64,000 bases of DNA from contig NHZP01000030.1 of assembly GCA_003313425.1 (NCBI GenBank), positions 310,001 to 374,000 on the forward strand, given 5' to 3'. The notes below the pieces were generated by a model. That model saw only the letters and a program-made list of their open reading frames with translations, was not told where the DNA came from and searched no databases. The position numbers and the translations under genes were made by a program. Within the stretch, counting starts at the first letter, position 1; each line of letters starts with the position of its first letter. This DNA is from Pseudopyrenochaeta lycopersici (taxonomy: Eukaryota; Ascomycota; Dothideomycetes; Pleosporales; Pseudopyrenochaetaceae). Below are positions 54,227-64,000 of the stretch, piece after piece.

Positions 54227-55594
54227 ATGACACCACGTTTGCGACGTTTAATCAAATATTTCTTTCTTCTTTCGCTCCCACTGCTGCTTTTTTATGCTGC
54301 ATATAATCGCCATCAATCACCAATAATAGTATCGATGCCTGCTTCCCCGTCCCCAGATGAAGTCGCATCGGTGCTGCTAGCAAAGAAAGGCCTAAGGCTG
54401 CAGTCGTTGAAGACAATACAGTCTTTGTGGGCAGGATATGGACAAATTTGCCGTATCACAGCAACACCGAATAGCTCACCTAATTCATCAGCTGAGTCTT
54501 CGCGTTCGGTATCGGCAGAAAATTCAGGTGTCTCTACGCCTCAAGAAACGCAATCATATATCCTAAAGCTGATCACGCCTCCACCGACTAAAGCTGATAA
54601 TGAAGGCCACACACGTAAAATTCTAAGCTATCAAGTCGAACAATACTTCTACGAACATCTAGCACCACAGCTACCTGCATCGATTCCAGTGGCGAAATCC
54701 ATTGCGAGTATCAACCAGCAGTATTCAGATGGCACATCAACGACAGCCATGATCATGAGCGACCTTCGGCAGCAATTTCCAGTCGCTGGAGAGAAACGGA
54801 ATGTGCTATCCACAACACAAGTCTACGCCGCGCTGGATTGGCTCTCGGGGTTCCATGGTTTCTGGGCACCGCGAGTTAAAGATATGAATCGATCATCTCT
54901 TGTTTTGCCACCGCTAGATGAAGTAAAGCATGACGGCCAAAATGCGTATGAGAAGACTGTCTGGTTGAACGGCGGTTATACCTACCTTGCAACGCGCCGA
55001 ACGGAATACTCCAGTCTTGCCAACGACCATGACGCTGAATGGAATGAGCCTCTCACTGATTGGGTTGATGGTGAAAGCTTGTCTATATCTGAAATAGCAG
55101 CTGCCTTTCTTGCGCCTAAAGTGTCGGGATGGTCACCCATTGAAGGGTACCAGACCTTAATACACGGCGATGTCAAGTCAGAGAACCTCTTCACTAGTAC
55201 CTCGGGGGAACAGGTGGCGTTCTACGACTTCCAATACGTTGGACTTGGTTTAGGGGTTTGTGATCTTGCTAAGCTCTTCACCTGTTCTGTGCCGCTCAGC
55301 ATGCTTGTTAATGATCGTTCTGTACCACGCGAGTTGAAGATGCAGCAAGGCGAGAAACAACTACTTGAGCGATATTGGAAAAGAGTAAAAGAGATCAGTA
55401 AACAAGAGTACAAGTGGGAGATTTTTATTCGGCATTGGGAGACTGCACTCGTTGATTGGTTAAGGTTCCAGGCGAGTTGGGGTTTCTGGGGAAATACTGA
55501 GTGGTTGGAGGCAAGAGTTAGGAGTATTTTGAAGGATCCTGAGTGGAGAGATGCGTTGATCAGTAATGTAAACAAAGCTGATCTCTCCCAGTGA
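54227..55594 (+). CDS. membrane-anchored aminoglycoside/ecdysteroid-kinase-like phosphotransferase
   Basis: 455 residues, single exon, true ATG at 54227. Residues 8-27 (LIKYFFLLSLPLLLFYAAYN) form an uncleaved signal anchor preceded by RLRRL, which predicts a single-pass protein. The kinase-like fold has TQSYILKLITPPP (candidate nucleotide-lysine strand), YFYEHLAPQL, MIMSDLRQQFP, LIHGDVKSENLF (HGDxxxxN catalytic loop) and VAFYDFQYVGLGLGVCDLAK (metal-binding Asp in DFQ). That matches the choline/ecdysteroid/APH kinase clan, with both catalytic Asp and the Asn present. The C-terminal helices include WLRFQASWGFWGNTEW. The substrate is unknown; an amino-alcohol, sugar or sterol hydroxyl is possible. 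The membrane anchor is unusual for this clan. Confidence 0.82.
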   Translation: MTPRLRRLIKYFFLLSLPLLLFYAAYNRHQSPIIVSMPASPSPDEVASVLLAKKGLRLQSLKTIQSLWAGYGQICRITATPNSSPNSSAESSRSVSAENSGVSTPQETQSYILKLITPPPTKADNEGHTRKILSYQVEQYFYEHLAPQLPASIPVAKSIASINQQYSDGTSTTAMIMSDLRQQFPVAGEKRNVLSTTQVYAALDWLSGFHGFWAPRVKDMNRSSLVLPPLDEVKHDGQNAYEKTVWLNGGYTYLATRRTEYSSLANDHDAEWNEPLTDWVDGESLSISEIAAAFLAPKVSGWSPIEGYQTLIHGDVKSENLFTSTSGEQVAFYDFQYVGLGLGVCDLAKLFTCSVPLSMLVNDRSVPRELKMQQGEKQLLERYWKRVKEISKQEYKWEIFIRHWETALVDWLRFQASWGFWGNTEWLEARVRSILKDPEWRDALISNVNKADLSQ

Positions 55595-56079
55595 GCGGCG
55601 GGGATTCGCTAGGATTTGGTCACTTTCAATCATTTACTATGAGTAGAATAAGCCATTCTGTGCTACCATATAGCATTGCAGTTAGACCTAAACAATTAAT
55701 AGATTTCAATGAATCTTCAAGTAAGTTGCTGGTGCATTAGGAGAAAACGCGGCTTGACCTAAGGCAAGGCCACCCTAGAGTCGCTTTGGCGTGCTCAACA
55801 AGGAATTCTATAATAAGATGTGATGGAAGTTAGGCTCTGTGTTTGCTAGTCCTCATCGTCAAATAAATTGTGATGTTCGACACTGAAGGCTCTAGTGCGT
55901 TCGTCGACATGTAATGACGCGTAATGGTTGCCTGCCAAAGTGATTGAAGAGAATCTATGGAATAATTTTATATTTCTCTCAATGTACAGAATTCAATCTC
56001 CAGCCTCTGTAGCCATAACCTGATTTAGGGTACAGTAGCTCCGTACATATTCATTTTCGTGTCCAAGGCTGTTAACAAA
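55595..56079. other. intergenic
   Basis: About 485 bases between two plus-strand genes, AT-rich; presumed BTB gene promoter. No feature is recognised. Confidence 0.35.
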
Positions 56080-57678
56080 ATGCTCGTACTGCGCGACAAA
56101 TTGGGGTCATCAAAATCTCCGAGTATCAATTCAGTCACATTTATACTTGCTGGCCGCACTACACTATCCGAACACTTGCCTGGTGAGAGCATTGATGTGA
56201 CCGTCAGTATTGCGAACCGCTCGCTGCACCTTCGGACTCTTGTCCGACAACATGGATCAAGCCACCAAACTATTCCCGCAATCGAGCTCCGCGATATCGA
56301 TCCTGCCGGTTTCAGAATCTACCTCGAATGGCTGAGCACCAATAAGGTCACATACCCCTTTGGTTCACAGTTTTCGGCGAGCTCCGGGTTGCTGCTCCGC
56401 GACTGCATTGATTTGATTTATGCACACATTGCTGGCTCAAAGTTACGAGAACCTGAGTTTCAGGATTACATTATCGATGAGATTTCGCAACTTCTGGACC
56501 CCACGCAAGCTACGGACATGAACTTAATCGAGTTGATATTTGTTGAAAAAGGAGCTTCTAGCGTTCTCAAACGCTTCGTTCCTGAAAAAATGTTTGCGCT
56601 GGAGAAGAGAATGTTGTCTATGCTCAGAGGTTCTGTGGACGAAGTGATGGATGCGGAAGACCGAAGCGAAGGTTGTGAGTACCATGTCCACGAAGCAGGC
56701 AAGTGCTACCGGAATAAGCGAGGAATCGAGACCTATGAGCAACTAGAAAAAGACGAGGAGCTTTGGATTCAAAGTAGTTATGAGGATGGAAATTCCAAGG
56801 TCACCCATTATCAAGAAGAAACCGGTGACCTTACTTCTGCAGGGAAAACGGTGTTGGTAAACGAGCGAAGCCCGCACGACGTGGAGCACTACTTCAGTAG
56901 CGGTAGAGGTCTACAATCAGAATCGCGAGAACTAATAGGAGATCTCAGGGAGATATATGCACTAAATATCGAGTGCTTCGGCTCCACATGTTCCGGAGAA
57001 GTCCATGGCCAAAACTCCAAAACTAGCGCACCTCCATGGCAAACCGAAAGTGAAAAGCCGCTTGTGGTTCCTCTGCCGCAAATATCTTCATTACATCCGA
57101 ATTTGCAAAGCATTAACAGCCGTAAACAAATTACAAGTGCGATATCGACACACGATATTGTTAATGAATGCCTGCAACGAATACTTCCGAAGCGTTCAGG
57201 TGGATCAACGAAAGATCTCATTACAGGTTGCCTTGATAAGTTGCTCTTGAATTCGAGAAGCATGAATGCTGTAGAAGCGAATACTGCTGCAATCATTGAT
57301 GTGGCAACCGCTGGCTCGGAAACATCCTTATTAGATCATGACTTTACACCAGGGATCCTACAATCGAGAGTTTCTTCGCCAGTCACGCTACCATTGATAG
57401 ATCCATCAACCCCACTATCCATCCCAGAATCATACTTCCCGTCCAAGTCCCCATCTTTGCAACCATTGATCGCCCGGAAACCTGCACCTCCTCGCGGCCT
57501 CGACTGGATCGAGCAGTGGGATCGCCTGAATGCGATGAGAGGCGCGCAGGGCTCTGTAGTGAGGATGGAGGTGAAGAAGGGGAAGAAAAGTAGGTTCAAG
57601 GAAATATTGATGAGCGTGAATAAGCTGAATAGGTCGAAAGGGGGATGTGGAAGCGTAGAGAGCGAGAGCACATGGTGA
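56080..57678 (+). CDS. BTB/POZ-like domain protein, fungal type
   Basis: 532 residues from ATG 56080 (the longer frame opens with GTG). N-terminal BTB-like region: VTFILAGRTTLSEHLPGESI, VTVSIANRSLHLRTLVRQHG, IELRDIDPAGFRIYLEWLST, LLRDCIDLIYAHIAGSKLRE, EFQDYIIDEISQLL. The conserved order of a strand for the SDV segment, the H-L-R anchor, the DIDP...F..YLEWL helix and the YV-LA-like helix matches ascomycete BTB proteins, though the opening is degenerate. The remainder is disordered with Ser-rich stretches and a basic C-terminus (EVKKGKKSRFKEILMSVNKL). No MATH, Kelch or zinc-finger partner is present. Role unknown; a cullin-3 adaptor function would be inference only. Confidence 0.65.
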   Translation: MLVLRDKLGSSKSPSINSVTFILAGRTTLSEHLPGESIDVTVSIANRSLHLRTLVRQHGSSHQTIPAIELRDIDPAGFRIYLEWLSTNKVTYPFGSQFSASSGLLLRDCIDLIYAHIAGSKLREPEFQDYIIDEISQLLDPTQATDMNLIELIFVEKGASSVLKRFVPEKMFALEKRMLSMLRGSVDEVMDAEDRSEGCEYHVHEAGKCYRNKRGIETYEQLEKDEELWIQSSYEDGNSKVTHYQEETGDLTSAGKTVLVNERSPHDVEHYFSSGRGLQSESRELIGDLREIYALNIECFGSTCSGEVHGQNSKTSAPPWQTESEKPLVVPLPQISSLHPNLQSINSRKQITSAISTHDIVNECLQRILPKRSGGSTKDLITGCLDKLLLNSRSMNAVEANTAAIIDVATAGSETSLLDHDFTPGILQSRVSSPVTLPLIDPSTPLSIPESYFPSKSPSLQPLIARKPAPPRGLDWIEQWDRLNAMRGAQGSVVRMEVKKGKKSRFKEILMSVNKLNRSKGGCGSVESESTW

Positions 57679-57914
57679 CCCGTTCTCGCCAATGTTTAGT
57701 GATCTGTTCATGTTCTGAACTCCCGCATTTTCATGTCATGCAACTCTTCCTCTAGCCTCCGGTATCATTTATCGTCTTGCCTTATGACTTAGTGTGTTTT
57801 CGTACTACGAGAGATTGGAGGAAACCATCACGATCAAAGTCTGGTACTTGCATTTGTGCTGCAGTCATCTTGGATATGCAGCACAGAAACCGTGATTATT
57901 AGATCGCCTCCTTA

Positions 57915-60153
57915 TCACATCTTCCCAAGTACCTTGTCTTCATCGTCACTCTCTCGCTCAACAGTAGCCTCCACCCTCTCAGTCATGAGCTCCCTAACAC
58001 CCTTCATACATGCCACACTAACCGTCGCCAGTGCAACAAAAGGTACCACACTCCACCAACCCAGCCGATATGCCCTTGCATAGGACCAGTAACTTGCGTT
58101 CCAAGCCGCCTTCATAATTGCTTCATTCGCGCCCGGTACACCTTGGCCTCGTGCCTTCGTTGCGGTACTTCCCTTCATTGCTTTCAACAGCGCAGCAACA
58201 GACGACTGTGGTAGACCCGCTGCAACCGCTGCGGATCCTACATCAGAAGCGTAGTGTGAAGCAACCCTAGAATTAACGATAGCATAGATGACTGCCGTGC
58301 CGAATGCGCCTCCAATCGCTCGAGCAGAGAACGCAAGTCCTGTAGCCGTGGATAGAAATGCATGTGGTGCCGTGAATTGAACACAAGCGACGAGGAGGGT
58401 AAGCGGTCCAGCGCAGCCAATACCTGTCATGGCAGTGAAAATGACCTGTGGCGTAGACCAGCTGGGGCGAATAAAAGCAAAGCAAATGCTTGCTATGAAC
58501 ATGATGCCGAATGTTGCGACAAGCGGTGTTTCTGAACATGAAGTCAGCTATGCAATTCGCTTTCTTTTACAAAAGCAGGTGTTTTGAGCGTGCTGAGCCC
58601 GGCAATAAAACATGGGCTTGTATGGAGCTTTGGGAAACTTCTAGATAGAGCATGCCAGTGGTTGTATTCTGAACATGAACGGAAATGCCAAAAGTCTAGA
58701 AAATAAAGTTCAAGAGAGGTCGATGAATACTTACTTAAATCTTTGAACCTAGTCGCGTACCATGTGACGGCCAACGCAGTGAATAGAGATGCTATCTTGT
58801 AAGACAGCTGCCGAATCGCAATGTCCCATGAATTGTCCTCAAAACCCAGATTGAGAATAATCTGAGGAGTAACAGCATTAATTGCTGAGTAGTAGATCCA
58901 GCTATTACAGGTGTCAGATTTCTCAATATCAAGACCGAATCTTTACTATCGACGTACCCTTCGATGGCGAAAGCAAACGTTGAAAGCCAGAAGTTGGGTC
59001 CACCGCTAAAGAAAACGTGTGCAACAATACCGTCTGATCGTCCTTTCCATTCTATTAGACATTAGCATATTAGCTTCAGCCAAATCAAAGTAGTGAGATG
59101 TACCGTAAAGACAGAAGGCAATGAATAGCACAATGCCACAAACGAGATTGGCACAGACGTGGGGATTGCTCCATTTGTATGCACCGCCCGCCCAGTTCAG
59201 AGCCAATAGCATCAAAGTCGCGCTGCCGATGAGGAGTGTCGAGCCAATTGGGTCGCAAGCCCAGGTCCACTGTTTGAAGGTCATTTTTGGATAATCCGTA
59301 CGTTTCTTGGGCCAATAGAATAAGAAGATGCCAATCGACGTGAAGCCGTGTAGGCCAACCTGAATCCAGAAAATGTTTCGCCAACCTGAAGGACTGATGT
59401 TGGTTACTGCGCCAGCAGCTAAGCTGCCAAAACTGGAAGAGTATTAGACAAGTTCTGCCTGCAGATATAAATACTGGAGTGAGCATTTCACAACCGGGTG
59501 TTATACTTACGTTCCACCTATCACACCAGCAGCACCGGCAAAGCCGTTGGCTAAGGCTCGGTACTTGAGAGGCAGAATTTCTGATGGAATCGACTGAACA
59601 ATGGAGATGGTTGCAAGCGTGGTACCAATCAAGATACCACCGCCGATGAGCATACTCATGGAGGTGGCTTTGGCGCACACAATAGCACCAATACACGCGA
59701 TGAGTGGAGGTATGGTGGCAAACAGCTTGCGATCTAGAACATCAGACAATCGACCAACAAGCGGTGATAGGACGGATTGCATGAGAAGAGGGCCCTATGG
59801 ACTGTGAGTATGTTCTGTTTCGGAATACAAAAAGAAGATGTCGGACCTGAATGATCCAACTAGCAATCGCGGGCTCTCCAAGTTCACGAATGATAAAGGA
59901 TAGAACTGAACCTGCTGCCACAACAACGAAGACCTGAGACATGACGCTAGACGGAGGATTAGCTGCTGGAGTTAAAAAGCACATGGGAGTCATACGCAAA
60001 ACATGTCACGAAGACTACGACCCACGATCTCCATGACAGATTGACGTGCTTCACATCTTCGGTGGCAGATTGCTCGATAGGCACGATATGTGCGTCAGTC
60101 TGTCGAGGGTTGTGGTGGGTCACGCTGTGAGAAGTCTCTGTTTTTGAATCCAT
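57915..60153 (-). CDS. MFS transporter, fungal TRI12 / siderophore-efflux type
   Basis: Seven exons: 60153-59996, 59946-59847, 59794-59511, 59432-59104, 59051-58958, 58901-58735, 58531-57915; 582 residues; introns 49-78 bases except the last, 203. Joined: NLSWRSWVVVFVTCFA-VMSQVFVVVAAGSVLSF, LGEPAIASWIIQ-GPLLMQS, VLSPLVGRLSDVLDRK (motif A), AGVIGGT-FGSLAAGAVTN, SPSGWRNIFWIQVGL, CLYEWKGRSDGIVAHVFF, IEGWIYYSAINAVTPQIIL, FKDLKTPLVATFGIMF, and a C-terminal AMKGVRELMTERVEATVE-like cytosolic tail. The 14-helix layout and the SWIIQGPLLMQS pattern are those of the TRI12 family (PF06609), which exports trichothecenes or siderophores. The cargo here is unknown. It ends 236 bases from the BTB stop, convergent. 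Confidence 0.88.
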
Positions 60154-60768
60154 GATCGGCTCTCTGGATGGCGAGAAGAAGACAGCCGGCAAAATGACTT
60201 TAATGAATACAAGACGGAGAGATAAGAAATCGAGTCGCGAACACTTGGTCGAAGTTTTCTACGTGTATATCGTACCACAACGTGTGGCGGGGTCGTAAGT
60301 AACGCCCCGAAATGCCGGCAGTTGAAGTAATCCGGGGTGATGGGCCCGTCATGCTTCGTTTGGGTGAGGATAACCGGCATTAATGCGGGGGCCCGTGTTT
60401 GTTCATAGAAATGTCGATCTTTTGCCGGGGCAGGTGGAGCGATGTCTCACCGCAAACCAGGTCACGACGACCATACTGGCATGACTTTCCCTTCTTTGCC
60501 ATAGCTAGACGCCATTGAAGATCACGCATCCAAGGTACACTTCTCGTGATGCGTTCTTTCTGTCCGAATGTTGGCAGTGAGGAAGGAACTGGCGGGGTGA
60601 GACGAAAGAGGGAATGGCAGTTCGGTACAAAGAAAGACCGACACCGCTAACACTTGGAGAATTTGTTGTGTTTGTTTGCGTTGCCTCTTGTAACCTCCAA
60701 CCCCCAACCCTCGCCGTACTACGACACCAACAGCGCGGTGTGCAGTGTCACGATCTGCAGACGGCACT
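60154..60768. promoter_or_regulatory. divergent promoter (TRI12-type MFS / tad3)
   Basis: 615 bases between divergent start codons. An inverted repeat CGGGG-N12-CCCCG occupies 60288-60309, about 135 bases upstream of the MFS start. GGGGGCCC and CCGGGG elements lie nearby. Such CGG/CCG half-sites are candidate Zn2Cys6 targets. No gene is seen. Confidence 0.45.
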
Positions 60769-62127
60769 ATGAGCACGCCAGTACCCTTGGTAGGGCGTCT
60801 CGTCCCTCTGCGGACCAAAGACGAGGTCCGCGCCAGTCTGGAAACTCGCAGCGCCTACGTGGTTGAGGTGCCGGCCAAATTTGCCAACGTTGTCAAGGAG
60901 TGAGCCATTCACTCCTGGTATGGCATGCTGCTATATGGCTAACCCTGCAGTGTGGTGCAAGCAGCTATCCCGGCCTTCAAGACGTCCGAAGTCTCTCACC
61001 TGCGACGCGTCGTGCAGTTCAAGTTCTTACCACCCCACCTACAGAGGCAGTTCTGTCCGCCTGCGAGGCTTCCGAGAGGTGATGAAGATGATCCTGCCAC
61101 CACAGCATCATTATCTACATCTCCTGCATCGTTACCCTCTTCCCCTATTCCTCCGTCCTCGCCTTCGGTCGATGATGGCAATGAGGCCGTTGCTGGTGAC
61201 CATGATACTGAAGATATGCATCTAGTGCGCTACTTCCTTCTCTGCCCTACACATCATATCCAGCATGCCGATCTCTTCAACATCATTCGCCAGTGCCCAC
61301 CTTTCGACAGTAAGACTGTCCCGCCCAGAATCTTCTACGTGACAGTCCCATCACTGGCACCGACATCTGCCGAGCAAGCTGCTCAGTGGAGCGACGAGTA
61401 CTGGCCCATCTCCTATAAGAACACAAATCCTTATGGGCCCCACCCGAGCCTTGTCCAGCGAAATACGGACGAGATAGAGGGTGAAGCAGGCGCCTGGCTG
61501 GCGCTTGCAAGGACGGCTGGCAAACAAATCTCAGCCCAGTGTCTTGGTGAGGATCTTGGTGTTGTTGTGGTTGATCGAACGAAGAACGTATCAGAAGTCA
61601 TTGCTGCCGTAGGCGATTGCCGCTGGCGATCACCAACCGGTGCTGCAGAACAACATACGGGCACTGGCAACGTCATGGCTCACGCCGTGCTCCGCGCCAT
61701 TGCTATGGTTGCGAAGAAGCGTCTACGTGTGAGCGGCACAGACCCTGACTATTTGGATCGCTCTCTCTTCTGCGATAGCCCTCTTACAGACATCGAGAAA
61801 CTATACTACGAGAAGAACAATATTGCGTCGAGCGGGTACCTATGTGTCGACCTGGACATCTACCTGACAAACGAGCCCTGCGTCATGTGCTCGATGGCTA
61901 TTCTGCATTCCCGATTCCGGCGCTGTGTGTTCGCGAAGCGAATGCCGCGTACTGGCGGTATGACGTCGGATGAAGTGAGCGACTCTCACTCAACAGAGAC
62001 TGGACTGAAGCATGGCTTGTTCTGGCGACCGAGCGAACTCAATTGGAAATTCCTCGCCTGGGAATTCCAAGAGAAAGGGAAAAATGCGGATGCAGGCACG
62101 AGCCTTGAGGATGCTTTACATGTCTAG
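60769..62127 (+). CDS. tad3: tRNA adenosine-34 deaminase subunit Tad3
   Basis: Non-catalytic, structural partner of Tad2 in the enzyme that converts wobble adenosine-34 to inosine (family knowledge). Exon 1 60769-60899, intron 60900-60950 (51 bases, GTGAGC...CTAACCCTGCAG), exon 2 60951-62127; 435 residues. After a Tad3-type N-terminus with a Ser/Pro insert (SPASLPSSPIPPSSPS) comes the deaminase fold: GNVMAHAVLRAIAMV, where the catalytic Glu of HAE is Val, the accepted Tad3 hallmark, and YLTNEPCVMCSMAILHSRFR with the zinc-binding PCxxC. GLKHGLFWRPSELNWKFLAW closes the domain. All zinc ligands (His, two Cys) are present. Confidence 0.92.
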
Positions 62128-62435
62128 ATCGAGCGGGAAACGTTGGTTGGATTGGATAGAGGGCATTACGCGGCGCATGGAATTACACATTGAGATGACT
62201 ACACAGGGTTTGCTCACAAAAGCATGGGCTTTGTACGAATACAGCTACGAAATAAATATACTGTCCTAATGATCATCTTGCTTTTTAATGAACCCGGAGG
62301 ATGGAAACGACGTCCGCGAGTTACGCTTCGGCGCTTGTACGATGCACGTGCCATCGCGTCGGCGCCAAACTAGCGCGCTTTCTCATTCACGACGTCTATG
62401 CCCATATACTGCGTGCCTCAACTGCAGCGTTGACA
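62128..62435. promoter_or_regulatory. orc5 upstream region
   Basis: About 300 bases between tad3 and orc5. Bases 62357-62372 read GCGTCGGCGCCAAACT, containing GCGCCAAA, the complement of the TTTGGCGC E2F/MBF-like element used by S-phase genes. An in-frame ATG at 62301 would extend the Orc5 N-terminus by 45 residues. Confidence 0.4.
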
Positions 62436-64000
62436 ATGTTACCCGACGAGATCATCTCGCAGCTCAATTCCGAGTTCCAATGCCGCGAACAGCAGATCCA
62501 GTGTCTCGCAGCGCTCTACAGTGTTTGTTTCCCTATAATCCTGGCTCTAATCCTAATCCTAATACCAATCTCAATCCTGAGCTTAAGCCTAAACCTACTT
62601 ATACACTGACTAATACGTTCACAGGCGCATCTTCCCTCTCCTCCCTTGGTGAACATCTACGGCCTGACAGCTACGGGCAAGTCCTCAATCCTACGGTCTC
62701 ACTTCCACCTCTCGAGCCTCCCACATGCCATCCTCAATGTGCGCGAATGTATCACGGCGAGACATCTTCTTGAGCGCACTGTCGCAGCCAGTTTAGATGC
62801 ACTCGATGAGTTCTACGACGAGAAGATTGATAGGAGGCCGTATGCGCGGACGGAGAATCTCAGTGCTCTCTGTGTGCACCTGGGCAAGATGTTAGAAGGC
62901 AGACAAAAGTTTGTCCTAGTTCTTGATGCGGTCGATAAGTTAAGGGAAGGAGGAGGGACATTGATCGCTGCGTTAGGTAGATTGGGGGAGACAGTACGCC
63001 CCTTTCATTCCTTTAATAAAGAGGAACCTGATTGACGATCAATAACAGATCCCGAACCTCGCCATCATCCTTACAACAACGCTGGCACTATCGCCTTCGA
63101 TACTACACTCTTCCACTACAACCTTTCTTCACTTTCCACCCTACTCTCGTACACAATTGCTCACCCTGCTCGGAGCCAACCCACCGAAGATCTTCCTCAC
63201 TCCGCCCTCGCTCGAGCAATTCCCAGACTACACGCCCGATTTCGCCGCTGAAGATGATGCGTGGCTGTGGGGCCGGTTCATAGCAGCTGTGTTCGACAGT
63301 ATGAGTAAGCACACAGGAAGAGACTTGGTGAGCTTTAGAAGCTGTGCTTTGCGACTGTGGCGACCATTTGTTGAGCCTGTTGTGTCTGGACAATTCGGCA
63401 CCCGCGACTTCTCCCGCCTCATGGTGAATAGGCGACACCTCTTCCAGCTCGAAGATTCAGTGCTAGACCGCATCATAGACCCACCTCGCGCAGAAAATGG
63501 AATATCAATAAATGGCGCGACGGAGCCAGCAACGCCGAGCAAGAAGAAATTGGCCAAGATGACAGTCCATGACTTACCATACTACACAACCCACCTTCTC
63601 ATCTCGGCATATCTCGCATCGTACAACCCATCTCGCACAGATGTAACATACTTTATGAAGCACACGGATAAGCGGAAGAACAAGCGACGTGCACCAAGCG
63701 TTGCTTCCTTTTCTGTAACATCGAAACGCACTGGCTCAAAACATCGCAAGATCTCACGCCATTTGCTTACACCGAGTCCCTTCCCACTGGACAGGTTGCT
63801 GGCGATATTTAGGGCATTGCTGGTAGATAGTGTACCGCAGGTGGCGGATTTATACACTCAGATTGCCACGTTGACGAGTATGCGATTGTTGGTTAGAGCG
63901 GGCGGGGCGGGGAGTAGCGATGCGCTTGAGATGGGGGGTAGGTGGAGGGTCAATTTTGGGTGGGAGTATGCGCGAGCGTTGGGACGAAGTGTTAATATTG
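62436..64000 (+). CDS. orc5: origin recognition complex subunit 5 (3' end beyond window)
   Basis: AAA+ subunit of the six-protein complex marking replication origins. Exons 62436-62522, 62625-62993 and 63049 to the right edge; introns 62523-62624 (GTTTGT...TTCACAG) and 62994-63048 (GTACGC...AACAG). Start ATG 62436 gives MLPDEIISQLNSEFQCREQQ; ATG 62301 is an in-frame alternative. Exon 2 reads PSPPLVNIYGLTATGKSSIL (Walker A GLTATGKS) and FVLVLDAVDKL (Walker B-like). Exon 3 reads IPNLAIILTTTLALSP, DAWLWGRFIAAVFDSMSKHT, ending VADLYTQIATLTSMRLLVR and WRVNFGWEYARALGRSVNI, the C-terminal Orc5 signature. A handful of residues and the stop are missing. Confidence 0.9.

Noticed and set aside
41740..60153. 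A classical secondary-metabolite gene cluster
   Set aside because: No polyketide synthase, NRPS, terpene synthase or prenyltransferase is present in the window; only tailoring-type enzymes and an exporter are seen.
1..64000. Transposable elements, viral relics or CRISPR arrays
   Set aside because: I found no transposase, reverse-transcriptase or integrase ORF (the RNase H here is a cellular RNase H1 with hybrid-binding domains), no long terminal or inverted repeats, and no regularly spaced direct repeats.

Overview
The window is nuclear DNA of a filamentous ascomycete. Genes carry many short introns (mostly 45-60 bases, GT...AG, often with a CTAAC/CTGAC-like branch site). Proteins such as a KPWE-motif Pex39, an Abp2-type ARS-binding protein, an Ant1/PMP47 carrier, a TRI12-type transporter and a STAND/NLR-like protein point to Pezizomycotina. 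The gene style suggests Dothideomycetes (possibly Pleosporales), but that is inference. I see no transposon ORF, CRISPR array, rRNA gene or intact tRNA. I reconstructed 27 intact or edge-truncated genes plus one frameshifted gene by joining exons on reading-frame phase and family fit. For every complete multi-exon model the summed exon length is divisible by three.

Layout. Bases 1-12,046 are housekeeping: rrp36 (cut by the left edge), an FCP1-like HAD protein with an Asn in its catalytic motif, a frameshifted gene, abp2, pex39 and scd6. Bases 12,982-21,246 hold a DHA1-type MFS exporter and an NCS1 nucleobase permease that share a promoter, a peroxisomal Ant1-type carrier, a Gfo/Idh/MocA dehydrogenase with a 21-base exon, and a small secreted protein. 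Bases 21,890-40,655 hold a 1715-residue sacsin/DUF3684-type ATPase ending in HELAH, trs120, an unknown coiled-coil membrane protein, a bifunctional PFK-2/FBPase-2, a DUF202 membrane protein built from three small exons, and RNase H1.

Bases 41,000-60,153 look accessory: more AT-rich spacers and genes of narrower distribution. They hold a small two-helix membrane protein, a cytochrome P450, a STAND/NLR-like ATPase with a non-canonical P-loop, a secreted alpha/beta hydrolase, a cyclase-family enzyme, a four-helix membrane protein, a membrane-anchored kinase-like protein, a BTB protein and a TRI12-family MFS transporter. There is no synthase backbone gene, so I do not call a biosynthetic cluster, but P450, hydrolase, cyclase and exporter within 17 kb could form a small-molecule modification or detoxification group. 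Inverted repeats lie in the P450 and TRI12 promoters. Bases 60,769-64,000 return to housekeeping with tad3 and orc5 (cut by the right edge).

Recurrent themes are peroxisomes (pex39, ant1), RNA biology (rrp36, scd6, tad3), DNA replication (abp2, orc5, RNase H1) and micro-exons of 17-36 bases in four places. All function calls rest on motifs and recalled family patterns; no database search was run.
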